Shown here in pieces: positions 24,598 to 34,421 of a DNA stretch of 40,932 bases (the first letter of the stretch is position 1; each line of letters begins with the position of its first letter). The stretch covers positions 1 to 40,932 of the forward strand of contig JAKLLO010000022.1 of the NCBI GenBank assembly GCA_023150095.1, in the 5' to 3' direction. Source of the DNA: Zoogloea sp. (GTDB lineage Bacteria; Pseudomonadota; Gammaproteobacteria; Burkholderiales; Rhodocyclaceae). The notes beneath the pieces are model-generated. The model was not told the DNA's origin. It saw only the letters and a list, made by a program, of their open reading frames with translations, and ran no database searches. The translations under genes and the position numbers were made by a program.

Positions 24598-26547
24598 TTA
24601 CTTCTCGACGATCATCCGGCTGCGCATTTCAAGGTGCAGCGCGTGGCAGAAGTTGGTGCAGTAGCACCAGTAGACGCCCGGCTTGTCGGCCTTGAAGGTG
24701 ACGGACTTGGTTTCCTGGGGGTTGACCAGGAAGTTGATGTCGTACTTCGGGATCGCGAAGCCGTGGGTCAGATCCTCGACCTTGTCCAGGTTGGTGAGGA
24801 TGATCGTGACCTCGTCGCCCTTCTTGACGGTGAACTCGGGCAGGCTGAACGCCGGCGCCTGGGAGACCATCTTGACGGTGACCTTGTTGCCGTTGCGGAA
24901 GACGCCGGATTCCTTCGGGTCCTTGATCGCGTTCGGGAAGTCGTCGAGGTTGTACACCTGGCGGGTCTTGATGAGGTCGCGCTTGACGATGATCGAGTCG
25001 TGGGGCTCGGAGTACACCGCGTGGTCGGCCACGACCTTCATCTTGTCGCCGCTGATGTCGATCAGCTGAGCGGTTTCGGGGTGCAGCGGGCCGACCGGCA
25101 GGAAGCGATCCTTCGAGAACTTGTTGTCGGACAGGAAGTACTTGCCGTCCGGCGCCTTGGTCTCGCCCATCGAGGTGAAGCCATGGCCCGGCTGGTATTG
25201 CACGTCCACACGGTCGAGGACGACCTTGGCGTTCTTGTCGCCCTGGAAGGCCTTGATGGCGGCGTCCACGTTCCACTTCACGATCTGGCTGTCGAGGAAC
25301 AGGGTGGTGTAGGCGTTGCCCTTGTTGTCGAAGCCGGTGTGCAGGGGGCCGAGGCCGATTTCCGGTTCGGCCACCACGGCCTCTCGGGCATCCTTCAGCT
25401 CACCGTCGAACCACTTCAGCACCAGGTCGTGCTGGATGACGGAGGCGGTCGGGGAGAGCTTGCCGGAGCACACGAAGTACTTGCCGTCCGGGCTGGCATT
25501 GACGCCGTGCGGGTTCTTCGGGATCGGCACGTAGCAGGTGAGGGCGGTCTTCGGGTCCTGGTTGGCGGCCTTGGTGCCATCGACGACGGGCACCTTGGAG
25601 CTGCCGTAGGTCTTGAACTTGCCGTCCTTGACGGCCTGCTCGATACGGGCCACGTGGAAGAACAGGCAGGCATCGCGCTCGGAGGCCATCATGTCCTGGT
25701 AGTGCGCGCCGTTCTCGGTGTTGTACTGGTTGGTGGCGGCGAGCTTGCCGTCGTAGGAGGTGGCGACGAGGTCGCAGTTGCCGTCGATCAGCACCTGCCA
25801 GCGCACTTCCATCGATTCGGAATCGACACAGCTGAACAGGGCGCGGTACTTGGAGTCGTCGCCCATGTTGCTGCCGTCGTTGGGCAGCGGGATCGAGAAC
25901 TCGGCGCCGCAGAAGACGCGGGTGGTGTAGTTGATCTTCTCATCGACCGGGTCGCGCTTGTCCGTGAAGGTGCCATGGAAGCCCTGGATGTTCGGCAGCT
26001 CGGTGATCTTGTCGCATTCCATGGTGTCCATGCGAACGCGGGCCAGGCGGCCGTGGATCTTGTCGTTCACGAACATGTACTTGCCGTCGTACATGCCGTC
26101 CACGTAGGTCTGGTGCACGTGGTGGGTGTCGCCGGTGTGGTACTTGAGGCTGCCGTCGGGCTTGGTGCCGATGATTGCCTTGGATTCGTTGGTGATGCCC
26201 CAGCCCACCAGGCAATCCATGTTGAAGACCGGGATGCGCTTGAAGAGGCGGCCGGACGGCAGGCCGTAGATCCGCACTTCGCCGGAGTGACCGCCGCTGG
26301 AGAAGGAATAGTATTCGTCCAGCTGGCCGGGCGCGACTTCGTATTTGCCGACTTCGGCGGCGGAGTGCGCGGTGGAGGCTGCGCCAGCTGCCGGCGCGGC
26401 GGCAGGCGGCGCGGCTTCCTGCTTGCAGGCGGAAAGACCCACCGACAGACCTGCACCGGCAAGGCCGGCAAGGGCTGCGGAATTCAGGAACTTGCGGCGT
26501 CCCGGAACGAGGGTTTGATCGTCTTGCTTGATGTCATCGGTGCTCAT
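24598..26547 (-). CDS. nosZ: NosZ, nitrous oxide reductase (Tat-exported, clade I type)
   Basis: This is a 649-residue periplasmic copper enzyme reducing N2O to N2. A Tat signal (RR at 17-18 in GRRKFLNSAAL) marks the clade I type. CuZ His ligands are visible: HH at 142-143, H145 (DTHHVH), GFHGTF near 191, then NPHGVN, PLHTGF, PGHGFT and EPHDSI. The CuA ligands are THGF, and C630, C634, H638 and M641 in CYCTNFCHALHLEM. The residue at the position of Pseudomonas stutzeri Trp620, which is a backbone ligand, is Asn here. The ATG at 26547 has GGAG 10 nt upstream; an earlier frame start is unsupported. It has its own promoter region and terminator, so it is monocistronic. Confidence 0.97.
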   Translation of the reverse strand: MSTDDIKQDDQTLVPGRRKFLNSAALAGLAGAGLSVGLSACKQEAAPPAAAPAAGAASTAHSAAEVGKYEVAPGQLDEYYSFSSGGHSGEVRIYGLPSGRLFKRIPVFNMDCLVGWGITNESKAIIGTKPDGSLKYHTGDTHHVHQTYVDGMYDGKYMFVNDKIHGRLARVRMDTMECDKITELPNIQGFHGTFTDKRDPVDEKINYTTRVFCGAEFSIPLPNDGSNMGDDSKYRALFSCVDSESMEVRWQVLIDGNCDLVATSYDGKLAATNQYNTENGAHYQDMMASERDACLFFHVARIEQAVKDGKFKTYGSSKVPVVDGTKAANQDPKTALTCYVPIPKNPHGVNASPDGKYFVCSGKLSPTASVIQHDLVLKWFDGELKDAREAVVAEPEIGLGPLHTGFDNKGNAYTTLFLDSQIVKWNVDAAIKAFQGDKNAKVVLDRVDVQYQPGHGFTSMGETKAPDGKYFLSDNKFSKDRFLPVGPLHPETAQLIDISGDKMKVVADHAVYSEPHDSIIVKRDLIKTRQVYNLDDFPNAIKDPKESGVFRNGNKVTVKMVSQAPAFSLPEFTVKKGDEVTIILTNLDKVEDLTHGFAIPKYDINFLVNPQETKSVTFKADKPGVYWCYCTNFCHALHLEMRSRMIVEK

Positions 26548-26632
26548 TAGTTGGTCTCCGTTTGTCCCTAACCGAAATCGACGTGCCACCTGGTCGGGTG
26601 GCTGCGCAGCGCCAGGCCTGTGGCGTGGAGAG

Positions 26633-26653
26633 GCTGCGACAATCTGTCGCAGC
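26633..26653. promoter_or_regulatory. Perfect 9-bp palindrome (RegA/RegR-like) at the predicted nosZ start point
   Basis: Arms GCTGCGACA and TGTCGCAGC flank ATC. The core TGCGAC-N5-GTCGCA has the same length and arms as the nosD site at 8921-8937. It fits GCGNC-N5-GNCGC, with one mismatch to the RegR box GNGRCRTTNNGNCGC. It overlaps the predicted transcription start (about 26649), so it may be an operator or a 5'-end hairpin in the mRNA. Confidence 0.6.
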
Positions 26654-26655
26654 GC

Positions 26656-26697
26656 ACTCTAGGGATGTGGAGACGGAAAAAAATTGATTGAAGGCAA
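26656..26697 (-). promoter_or_regulatory. FNR/DNR-dependent promoter of nosZ
   Basis: On the minus strand TTGCC-TTCA-ATCAA (26697-26684) matches 8 of 10 positions of TTGAT-N4-ATCAA. A -10 TAGAGT (26661-26656, 4 of 6) sits exactly where a box centred at -41.5 requires it, giving a start near 26649. This is the classic class II layout for FNR/DNR activators. Confidence 0.6.
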
Positions 26698-26799
26698 GAA
26701 TCGCCCAAGAAGCACCAAAAGCGGGCGCGGCTCCCGCCGAAGCCTCGGTTTTGACGCTATATATCAGAAAATACTAATGTTTTTTCGGGCGAATGGCGT

Positions 26800-27801
26800 T
26801 CAGCCGCGGCCTCCGTTGCCCGCCTGCAGGAGCACCAGCAGGGCGCCGTCGCCGCCGTCGTGGGGCCGGGCCTGGCAGAAGGCGAGGATGTCTTCCCGCT
26901 GGGCGAGCCAGCCCCGGGAGAGGTGCTTGAGCACCGGCAGGCGGCCGGGCGAGCCGTGGCCCTTGCCGTGGATCACCCGCAGGCAGCGGCGGCCCTGCTG
27001 GAGGGCGAGGGCGATGAACTGGGCGAGGCTGGCCCGGGCTTCGTCGCGGGTCAGGCCGTGGAGATCCAGCTCGCCCTGCACCACCCAGCGCCCGCGGCGC
27101 AGGTCGGTGAGCACCCGGCGTGGCAACCCGACCCGCAGGTAGGCGGCCTCGTCGCCCATGTCGAGGCGGTCTTCGAAGGTGAGCGGTGATTCGATCGCCT
27201 CGCGCAGCACCTCGCGCTCGTCCTCCTCGCGCTTGCGGGGGAGCGGGGCGGGCGTGGGGCGGTCGAGATCGGCGAGGTTGCGGTCTTTCAGCGGGGCGAC
27301 TTCGCCGGCGGCGTGGCGGAAGAGTTCGGCCGGGTCGTGGAGGGCGTTTACGTCCACCTTCGGCAGATCCGGCTCCCAGTGTTCGACGGCGCGCACGTTC
27401 GGGTTGGCGTGCTGGCGCTGGTGGCTGAGGTCGACCCGGTTGAAGTCGCGGATCGGGGCGATCTCGCCGAGCGCCGCGCGGAACACCGCGGAGGGGTCGT
27501 TCTCGTCGATGCGCGGGGCGCGGCGGGGCGCTTCCGGCTCGGGTTCGAATACTTTCGGGCGTGGTGTGGGGGCGGGCCTGGGGCGGGACAGGTCGGCGTG
27601 GTTGTCGGCGCGCAGGGGCTGGATGCGGCCGACCTGGGCGCGGAACAGCGCGGCGTCGTCGGGTTCGTCCGGCGGCGCGGCCTTGCCCGAGGCCGGTTTG
27701 GGTGCCGGGCGGGCGATGACGGTTTTCAGGACGCTGTTCGGTACCTGGTCACGGAGGGCCTTCAGGGCGTCGAGGCCGGAGTTGCGCTTGTCCTTGCCCA
27801 T
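26800..27801 (-). CDS. Smr/MutS2-domain protein with triplicated N-terminal motif
   Basis: This is a 333-residue protein. The C-terminal Smr domain carries LDLHGLTRDEA and CLRVIHGKGHGSPG (the HGxGxG motif), typical of small MutS-related endonuclease-like domains. The N-terminal two-thirds contains three copies of one motif, LFRAQVGRIQPLRADNHADL, VFRAALGEIAPIRDFNRVDL and LFRHAAGEVAPLKDRNLADL, joined by Pro/Arg-rich linkers. Smr domains nick DNA or RNA; the target of this one is unknown. It lies 73 nt downstream of trxB, with a strong hairpin in between. The internal triplication is unusual; most proteins I know of this type have one or two motifs. Confidence 0.85.
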   Translation of the reverse strand: MGKDKRNSGLDALKALRDQVPNSVLKTVIARPAPKPASGKAAPPDEPDDAALFRAQVGRIQPLRADNHADLSRPRPAPTPRPKVFEPEPEAPRRAPRIDENDPSAVFRAALGEIAPIRDFNRVDLSHQRQHANPNVRAVEHWEPDLPKVDVNALHDPAELFRHAAGEVAPLKDRNLADLDRPTPAPLPRKREEDEREVLREAIESPLTFEDRLDMGDEAAYLRVGLPRRVLTDLRRGRWVVQGELDLHGLTRDEARASLAQFIALALQQGRRCLRVIHGKGHGSPGRLPVLKHLSRGWLAQREDILAFCQARPHDGGDGALLVLLQAGNGGRG

Positions 27802-27829
27802 GCTTGCGAAAGGGGAGTGTCCAAATGGA

Positions 27830-27856
27830 AACGGACCGGGGATGGCCCGGTCCGTT
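27830..27856 (-). terminator. Hairpin between trxB and the Smr gene
   Basis: A perfect 11-bp stem (AACGGACCGGG/CCCGGTCCGTT) surrounds a 5-nt loop. Only three T follow on the minus strand, so termination would be partial; it may act as an mRNA stabiliser or attenuator. Confidence 0.55.
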
Positions 27857-27874
27857 CGGTGGGGCTGGCGCGGC

Positions 27875-28915
<1,041 letters not shown>

Positions 28916-29069
28916 CTAAATGAGCGCGCCAGTCTGGTGCCAACAGGTGACCATGCCCGTGCGTCATTCGGAGACCCTCAAGTTTGCTTTATACTTGGCC
29001 GCTAATAGCTCATGACAACTTGGTCACATCGCCAAGAAACATTTTAGCCCTTTGCTCAGGAGAGGCCCT

Positions 29070-29741
29070 ATGACCGTTACCAGCTCCGTGTCCACAATTG
29101 CCCTGCGTACCTTCCCCATCTTCCAGGGGCTGGGCGATGACCGGCTGGCTGCCGTCGCGCGCTGCGCGATGATGCGACGGGTTCCGCGGGGGTCCGCGGT
29201 GGTACATGAAGGTGATCGCACCGATTTCGTCTATTTCGTTCTTACCGGCAACCTGAAGGTCATGGTCAGCGACGAGGATGGTCGCGAAGTGATCCTGACG
29301 ATTCTCGGTCAGGGCGAGATGTTCGGCGAGATGGGCGTGCTCGATGACAGCCCGCGCTCGGCCTCGGTCGTGGCGGTGTCGCCGTCCGATCTGGTCACCA
29401 TCGCGAAGACCGATTTCAAGCGTCTCATGCAGGAGAACTTCGAGCTTGCGTGGCACGTCATGTGCAACCTCACCCGCCGCCTGCGCGACGCCGACCGCAA
29501 GATCGAAAGCCTGGCGCTGATGGATGTGTACGGCCGCGTGGCGCGCCTGCTCCTCGAGATGTCCGAGGAAGTGGACGGCCTCAAGGTGGTTCGCAAGAAA
29601 GTGTCCAAGCAGGACATCGCCAAGATGATCGGCGCTTCCCGCGAGATGGTCAGCCGGGTCATGAAGGATCTCGGCCTGCGTGGCCTGATCGAGGAAACCG
29701 ACAGCGGCGTGATCCTGCGCGAGAAAATTTACGATTTGTGA
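29070..29741 (+). CDS. Crp/Fnr-family transcription regulator (CRP-like)
   Basis: This is a 223-residue protein. The N-terminal cyclic-nucleotide-binding domain has GEMFGEMGVLDDSPRSASV, keeping the Gly-Glu and Arg-Ser of the phosphate-binding cassette. A central dimer helix follows, then a helix-turn-helix with recognition helix SREMVSRVMKDL. It resembles E. coli CRP's SRETVGRIL, implying TGTGA-type sites, not TTGAT. The N-terminal Cys cluster of FNR is absent. At the positions of CRP Thr127/Ser128, which contact adenine, the sequence reads Ala/Asp, so the effector may not be cAMP. The ATG at 29070 has GGAGAGG upstream. A terminator at 29817 follows it. Confidence 0.85.
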   Translation: MTVTSSVSTIALRTFPIFQGLGDDRLAAVARCAMMRRVPRGSAVVHEGDRTDFVYFVLTGNLKVMVSDEDGREVILTILGQGEMFGEMGVLDDSPRSASVVAVSPSDLVTIAKTDFKRLMQENFELAWHVMCNLTRRLRDADRKIESLALMDVYGRVARLLLEMSEEVDGLKVVRKKVSKQDIAKMIGASREMVSRVMKDLGLRGLIEETDSGVILREKIYDL

Positions 29742-29816
29742 CTGGTTCGTAAATCCTCCCCCGACAGTCCTGATGGCGACGGGGAAGGGACAACCAGAGA
29801 CCCTGGTTTATAATCG

Positions 29817-29850
29817 AAAGCGCGGCTTCCAACCGCGCTTTTGTTTTTTG
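29817..29850 (+). terminator. Intrinsic terminator after the Crp-family gene
   Basis: Stem AAAGCGCGG/CCGCGCTTT with a 7-nt loop is followed by TTG and a T-run. It lies about 75 nt after the gene and before ftsK. A TATAAT at 29809-29814 sits just upstream, possibly a promoter element for ftsK transcripts. Confidence 0.75.
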
Positions 29851-29882
29851 CCGCGCCCCGCAAGGCCCTGTATCGCCAAGTC

Positions 29883-32174
29883 ATGCTCAATCGCCCCTCC
29901 ACCCGTCCGCTCCCCCTCCCGGAAAAGATCGCCAGCCTGCTACAGGAGGCGCGCTGGCTGTTGCTCGGCGTGCTGGCCTGCTACGTGGCCATGGTGCTTT
30001 TCGGCTACTCCAAGGCCGACCCCGGCTGGTCCCACGCCGTTCAGATGGAGCGGGTGAGCAACCCCGGCGGGCGCTTCGGTGCCTGGTTGTCCGATCTGCT
30101 GCTCTACCTCTTCGGGCTCTCGGCCTGGTGGTGGGTGGCGTTTCTGGGGCTGGGGCTGGCCATCGGGTTCCGGCGCCTGCAGCGCAGTTTCGGGGCTGAC
30201 CGGCGATCCTTCTTCGTGGTCGTGTTCGGCTTCGTTGTCGTGCTGCTTGCCAGCAGCGGGCTCGAAGCCATGCGCTTTCATTCGATGAAGGCCACCTTGC
30301 CCCTCGAGCCCGGCGGGCTGATCGGCCTCGAGCTGGGCGCGCTGACCTTTCAGTATCTGGGCTTCACCGGCGGCACCTTGCTGCTGCTGGCGCTGATCGC
30401 CGCGGGTCTGAGCCTGTTCTCGGGCGTGAGCTGGGTCGAGGCGTCGGAGGCCATCGGCACCGGGCTCGAGAAAGTCTGGCTGTTTGCCACCAACGGCTTT
30501 CAGACCCTCGAAGACCGGCGCATCGGGCGCGAGGTCGCCCAGAAGCGCGAGGCGGTCGTCGAGACCAAGCGCAAGAAGGAGGAGGCCGCGCCGCCCCCGC
30601 CGCTGCGTATCGAGCCGGCCATCGTTGAGGTCGAGAAGTCCGTCCGCGTCGAGAAGGAACGCCAGACGCCGCTGTTCACCGAACTCCCCGGCGGCGCGCT
30701 GCCGCCGCTGGCGCTGCTCGACGAGCCCTCCCACGACGTGGAGCCGCCGTCGCCCGAAACCCTCGAATTCACCTCCCGCCTCATCGAGCGCAAACTGGCC
30801 GACTTCGGTGTCGAGGTGAAGGTGCTGGCGGCCTATCCGGGCCCGGTCATCACCCGCTTCGAGATCGAGCCGGCTGTGGGCGTGAAGGGCAGCCAGGTGA
30901 TGAATCTGGTCAAGGACCTCGCCCGCGCCCTGTCGGTGGTGAGCATCCGCGTGGTCGAGACCGTGCCGGGCAAGACCTGCATGGCGCTGGAACTCCCCAA
31001 CCCCAAGCGGCAGACGGTGCGCCTGTCCGAGATCCTCGGCTCCAAGGCCTACCACGACATGCACTCGCCGCTCACCGTGGCGCTGGGCAAGGACATCGGC
31101 GGCCAGCCGGTGGTGGCCGACATCGCCAAGACGCCGCACTTGCTGGTGGCCGGTACTACCGGCTCGGGCAAATCGGTGGGCATCAACGCGATGATCCTGT
31201 CGCTGCTCTACAAGTCCGAGCCCGCCGACGTGCGCCTGATTCTCGTCGACCCGAAGATGCTCGAACTGTCGATCTACGAGGGCATCCCGCACCTGCTGGC
31301 GCCGGTGGTCACCGACATGAAGCACGCCTCCAACGCGCTCAACTGGTGCGTCGCCGAGATGGAGAAGCGCTACAAGCTGATGTCGGCGCTGGGCGTGCGC
31401 AACCTGGCCGGCTACAACAAGGCCGTGGCCGAGGCCGCCAAGACCGGTACGCCCCTCAAGAACCCGTTCTCGATCACTCCGGAAAGCCCCGAGCCCCTCG
31501 ACAAGCTGCCCTACATCGTCGTGATCATCGACGAGCTGGCCGACCTGATGATGGTGGTCGGCAAGAAGATCGAGGAGCTCATCGCCCGTCTGGCCCAGAA
31601 GGCCCGGGCCGCCGGCATCCACCTGATCCTCGCCACCCAGCGCCCCAGCGTGGATGTGATCACCGGCCTCATCAAGGCCAACATCCCCACCCGGATGGCC
31701 TTCCAGGTTTCCAGCAAGATCGATTCCCGCACCATCCTCGACCAGCAGGGCGCCGAGGCGCTCCTCGGCATGGGCGACATGCTCTACCTGGCGCCGGGCA
31801 CCGGCCTGCCGGTGCGTGTGCATGGCGCCTTCGTGGCGGATGACGAGGTGCACAAGGTGGTCGAATACCTCAAGGCCACCGGCGAGGCCGACTACGTGGA
31901 CGGTATCCTGGCCTCGCCCGAAGACGACGGCGGCGATCTGCTCGGCGGTGGCGAAGGCGGGGAGGGCAGCGAGGCTGACCCGCTCTACGACCAGGCCGTC
32001 GAGATCGTCGTCAAGACGCGCCGGCCGTCGATCTCGCTGGTGCAGCGACACCTGCGCATCGGCTACAACCGCGCCGCCCGCCTCATCGAACAGATGGAAC
32101 GCTCCGGCCTTGTCACGCCGATGGGCGCCAACGGGAACCGGGAGGTGATCGCCCCCGCCCGCGAAGGAGAATGA
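29883..32174 (+). CDS. ftsK: FtsK/SpoIIIE DNA translocase
   Basis: This is a 763-residue protein. Four N-terminal membrane segments (about 20-180) are followed by a short linker, then the motor. Walker A is AGTTGSGKS (about 422-430), Walker B is [13 protein letters not shown], and the C-terminal gamma winged helix ([42 protein letters not shown]) reads the KOPS sequences. FtsK pumps chromosome DNA through the septum and activates XerCD at dif. It is shorter than E. coli FtsK (1329) because the linker is short, as common in betaproteobacteria. ATG 29883 begins MLNRPSTRP. Its stop overlaps the lolA start (TGATG). Confidence 0.95.
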   Translation: MLNRPSTRPLPLPEKIASLLQEARWLLLGVLACYVAMVLFGYSKADPGWSHAVQMERVSNPGGRFGAWLSDLLLYLFGLSAWWWVAFLGLGLAIGFRRLQRSFGADRRSFFVVVFGFVVVLLASSGLEAMRFHSMKATLPLEPGGLIGLELGALTFQYLGFTGGTLLLLALIAAGLSLFSGVSWVEASEAIGTGLEKVWLFATNGFQTLEDRRIGREVAQKREAVVETKRKKEEAAPPPPLRIEPAIVEVEKSVRVEKERQTPLFTELPGGALPPLALLDEPSHDVEPPSPETLEFTSRLIERKLADFGVEVKVLAAYPGPVITRFEIEPAVGVKGSQVMNLVKDLARALSVVSIRVVETVPGKTCMALELPNPKRQTVRLSEILGSKAYHDMHSPLTVALGKDIGGQPVVADIAKTPHLLVAGTTGSGKSVGINAMILSLLYKSEPADVRLILVDPKMLELSIYEGIPHLLAPVVTDMKHASNALNWCVAEMEKRYKLMSALGVRNLAGYNKAVAEAAKTGTPLKNPFSITPESPEPLDKLPYIVVIIDELADLMMVVGKKIEELIARLAQKARAAGIHLILATQRPSVDVITGLIKANIPTRMAFQVSSKIDSRTILDQQGAEALLGMGDMLYLAPGTGLPVRVHGAFVADDEVHKVVEYLKATGEADYVDGILASPEDDGGDLLGGGEGGEGSEADPLYDQAVEIVVKTRRPSISLVQRHLRIGYNRAARLIEQMERSGLVTPMGANGNREVIAPAREGE

Positions 32175-32806
32175 TGATTCGCACTTCAATTGCCACCGTC
32201 GTCCGCGGGCTGATGCTCGCCGGCCTGCTCGCCGCCGGACAGGCCCACGCCGACGGGCTGGCCCAGCTCAAGCAGTTCATGGATGGCACGCGCGCCGCGC
32301 GGGGCAGCTTCTCCCAGCAGGTGCTCTCCAAGTCCGGCCGCAAGCCCCAGCAGGCCAGCGGCACCTTTGCGTTCTCCCGGCCGGGCAAGTTCCGCTGGGT
32401 GTACGAGAAGCCCTACGCCCAGCTGCTGGTGGGTGACGGCAGCAAGCTGTGGGCCTTCGACCAGGAACTCAACCAGGTCACCACCAAGAAGCTCGGCCAG
32501 GCGCTGGGCAACACCCCGGCGGCAATTCTTGCCGGTGACAACGCGCTGGACAAAAACTTCGTGCTGAAGGACGCCGGCGACGCCGACGGCCTGGAATGGG
32601 TCGAAGCCACGCCCAAGTCCGACGACAGCAGCTTCGAGCGCATCCGCATGGGCTTTGCCGGCGGTCAGCTCAAGGCGATGGTGCTCCACGACAACTTCGG
32701 CCAGACCACCTCACTGCAGTTCGGCCAGATCGAACGCAACCCGGCGCTGGACGCCGGCCTGTTCCGCTTCGTGCCGCCCAAGGGCGCCGACGTGGTCGGC
32801 GAATAA
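32174..32806 (+). CDS. lolA: LolA, outer membrane lipoprotein carrier
   Basis: This is a 210-residue periplasmic chaperone with signal peptide [26 protein letters not shown] (cleaved before DGLAQL). The family's FSQQV, SGTFAFSRPGKFRWVYEKPY and GDGSKLWAFDQELNQV stretches are present. LolA receives lipoproteins from LolCDE and passes them to LolB. The ATG at 32174 is 4 nt after the GGAG of AAGGAGA; an ATG at 32171 gives one more residue. It is coupled to ftsK and lies 21 nt before rarA, the ftsK-lolA-rarA order common in proteobacteria. Confidence 0.94.
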   Translation: MIRTSIATVVRGLMLAGLLAAGQAHADGLAQLKQFMDGTRAARGSFSQQVLSKSGRKPQQASGTFAFSRPGKFRWVYEKPYAQLLVGDGSKLWAFDQELNQVTTKKLGQALGNTPAAILAGDNALDKNFVLKDAGDADGLEWVEATPKSDDSSFERIRMGFAGGQLKAMVLHDNFGQTTSLQFGQIERNPALDAGLFRFVPPKGADVVGE

Positions 32807-32827
32807 GCGCGCCCGTCGCTGCTCTCG

Positions 32828-34186
32828 ATGGCCGATCTGTTCGACTCCCTCGACCCGCCGCGCCTGCCCCTCGCCGAGGCGATGCGTCCGCAGACCATCA
32901 CGGCGGTCATCGGCCAGCGTCACCTGCTCGGGCCGGGCAAGCCGCTGGCGCTGGCCTTCCAGTCGGGCAAGCCCCACTCGATGATCCTGTGGGGGCCACC
33001 GGGGGTGGGCAAGACGACCCTCGCGCGCCTGATGGCCAAGGCCTTCGATGCGGAGTTCACCGCGTTGTCGGCGGTGTTCTCGGGCGTGAAGGACATCCGC
33101 GAGGCCATCGCCCAGGCTGAAGCTGCCCGTACCCGCGGCCGCCACACCATCCTCTTCGTGGATGAAGTGCACCGCTTCAACAAGGCCCAGCAGGACGCGT
33201 TTTTGCCGTTTGTCGAGCAGGGGCTGGTCACGCTGGTGGGGGCAACCACCGAGAATCCGTCCTTCGAGGTGAACTCCGCGCTGCTGTCGCGGGCCGCGGT
33301 GTACGTGCTCCAGCCGCTCACCGCCGAAGAACTGGCGGAACTCTTCGAGCGCGCCCGCGCCCACGCGTGTCCCGATCTGGCCTTCGAGGACGACGCCCGC
33401 GATCGCCTCACCGGCTTTGCCGACGGCGACGCCCGGCGACTCCTCAACCTGCTCGAACAGGTGCAGACGGCGGCCGAGACGGCGGGCATCAACCCGGTCA
33501 CGCCGGCCTTCATCGACGAAGCGCTGTCACGCAATCTGCGTCGCTTCGACAAGGGCGGCGAAGCCTTCTACGACCAGATCTCGGCACTGCACAAGTCGAT
33601 CCGCGGTTCCGACCCCGATGCCGCCCTGTACTGGCTGTGCCGGATGCTCGACGGTGGCGCCGAGCCGCTCTACATGGGCCGCCGGCTGGTGCGGATGGCC
33701 ATCGAGGACATCGGCCTGGCCGACCCGCGGGCGCTGGAAATCTGCCTCAACGCGTGCTCCACTTACGAGCGCCTGGGCTCACCGGAAGGCGAGCTGGCGC
33801 TGGCCGAGGCCGCGGTTTTCCTGGCCTGCGCGGCCAAATCGAACGCGGTTTACAAGGCGTATAATGCGGCCCGAAAGTTTGTCGCCAACGACATCTCGCG
33901 CCCGGTACCGATCCATCTGCGCAACGCGCCCACCAAGCTGATGAAAGAGCTCGGCTACGGCAAGGCCTACCGCTACGCCCATGACGAACCCGGTGGCTAC
34001 GCGGCCGGCGAGAACTACCTGCCCGAAGGCATGGCGCGGCCCGACTGGTATCAGCCAGTGGACCGCGGGCTTGAAGCGAAGATTGGAGAAAAGCTGGCGC
34101 GCCTGCGCGAACTCGACCGGGAAGCCGAGTCACGCGCCGGGCAGGGTGATGTCAGTGGGTCGTCTGGACGGGGTGGCTCGCGATGA
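32828..34186 (+). CDS. rarA: RarA/MgsA replication-associated recombination ATPase
   Basis: This is a 452-residue AAA+ ATPase. Walker A is GPPGVGKTT (about 55-63), Walker B is LFVDEVHRFNKAQQDAFLPFVE (about 110-130), and sensor 1 is GATTENPSFEVN. The C-terminal MgsA domain is seen in YWLCRMLDGGAEPLYMGRRLVRMAIEDIGLADP and AARKFVANDISRPVPIHLRNAPTKLMKELGYG. RarA acts at stalled replication forks. It is the third gene of the ftsK-lolA-rarA cluster. Its last 35 nt overlap the 3' end of a minus-strand gene, a convergent overlap. Confidence 0.95.
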   Translation: MADLFDSLDPPRLPLAEAMRPQTITAVIGQRHLLGPGKPLALAFQSGKPHSMILWGPPGVGKTTLARLMAKAFDAEFTALSAVFSGVKDIREAIAQAEAARTRGRHTILFVDEVHRFNKAQQDAFLPFVEQGLVTLVGATTENPSFEVNSALLSRAAVYVLQPLTAEELAELFERARAHACPDLAFEDDARDRLTGFADGDARRLLNLLEQVQTAAETAGINPVTPAFIDEALSRNLRRFDKGGEAFYDQISALHKSIRGSDPDAALYWLCRMLDGGAEPLYMGRRLVRMAIEDIGLADPRALEICLNACSTYERLGSPEGELALAEAAVFLACAAKSNAVYKAYNAARKFVANDISRPVPIHLRNAPTKLMKELGYGKAYRYAHDEPGGYAAGENYLPEGMARPDWYQPVDRGLEAKIGEKLARLRELDREAESRAGQGDVSGSSGRGGSR

Positions 34187-34421
34187 ATCGTGCGCAGGCT
34201 GCCCGGAAACGCTTCGCCTTGTCGCGGTCTCCGCGCTCTTCGGCTTCTTCGACGAGTTCCTGCATGAACTGGGTGAGCAGCAGCGTACCTTCCCGGGTCT
34301 GGACGAGGCCGCAGGCAATCTGGGCCGCGGCGACATCGGGAATGTCGTGGTGCTCGGCGATGATGGCAACGTCCTCGTCGGTGAGGTCGCAGTAATCCAG
34401 GCAGTCGCGTATCGATAACAT
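34152..34421 (-). CDS. Small conserved hypothetical protein
   Basis: This is an 89-residue helical protein, MLSIRDCLDYCDLTDEDVAIIAEHHDIPDVAAAQIACGLV and so on. It has several Cys and His but no clear metal motif. I recall similar small proteins from Azoarcus/Thauera-type genomes, all of unknown function. The ATG at 34421 has GAGGAGA 7 nt upstream; a longer start at 34457 has no such site. It overlaps the rarA 3' end by 35 nt tail-to-tail and is divergent from serS. Confidence 0.7.
   Translation of the reverse strand: MLSIRDCLDYCDLTDEDVAIIAEHHDIPDVAAAQIACGLVQTREGTLLLTQFMQELVEEAEERGDRDKAKRFRAACARFIASHPVQTTH

Noticed and set aside
24583-26550. 655-codon plus-strand frame opposite nosZ
   Set aside because: Antisense shadow of nosZ; Val/Gly/Asp-rich mirror of the coding strand.
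29070-29741. This gene as FNR or DNR, the activator of nos promoters
   Set aside because: No N-terminal Cys cluster, and the recognition helix is CRP-like (SREMVSRV), which does not fit TTGAT sites.
29940-32189. 749-codon minus-strand frame opposite ftsK
   Set aside because: Antisense to ftsK; no domains or start signals.
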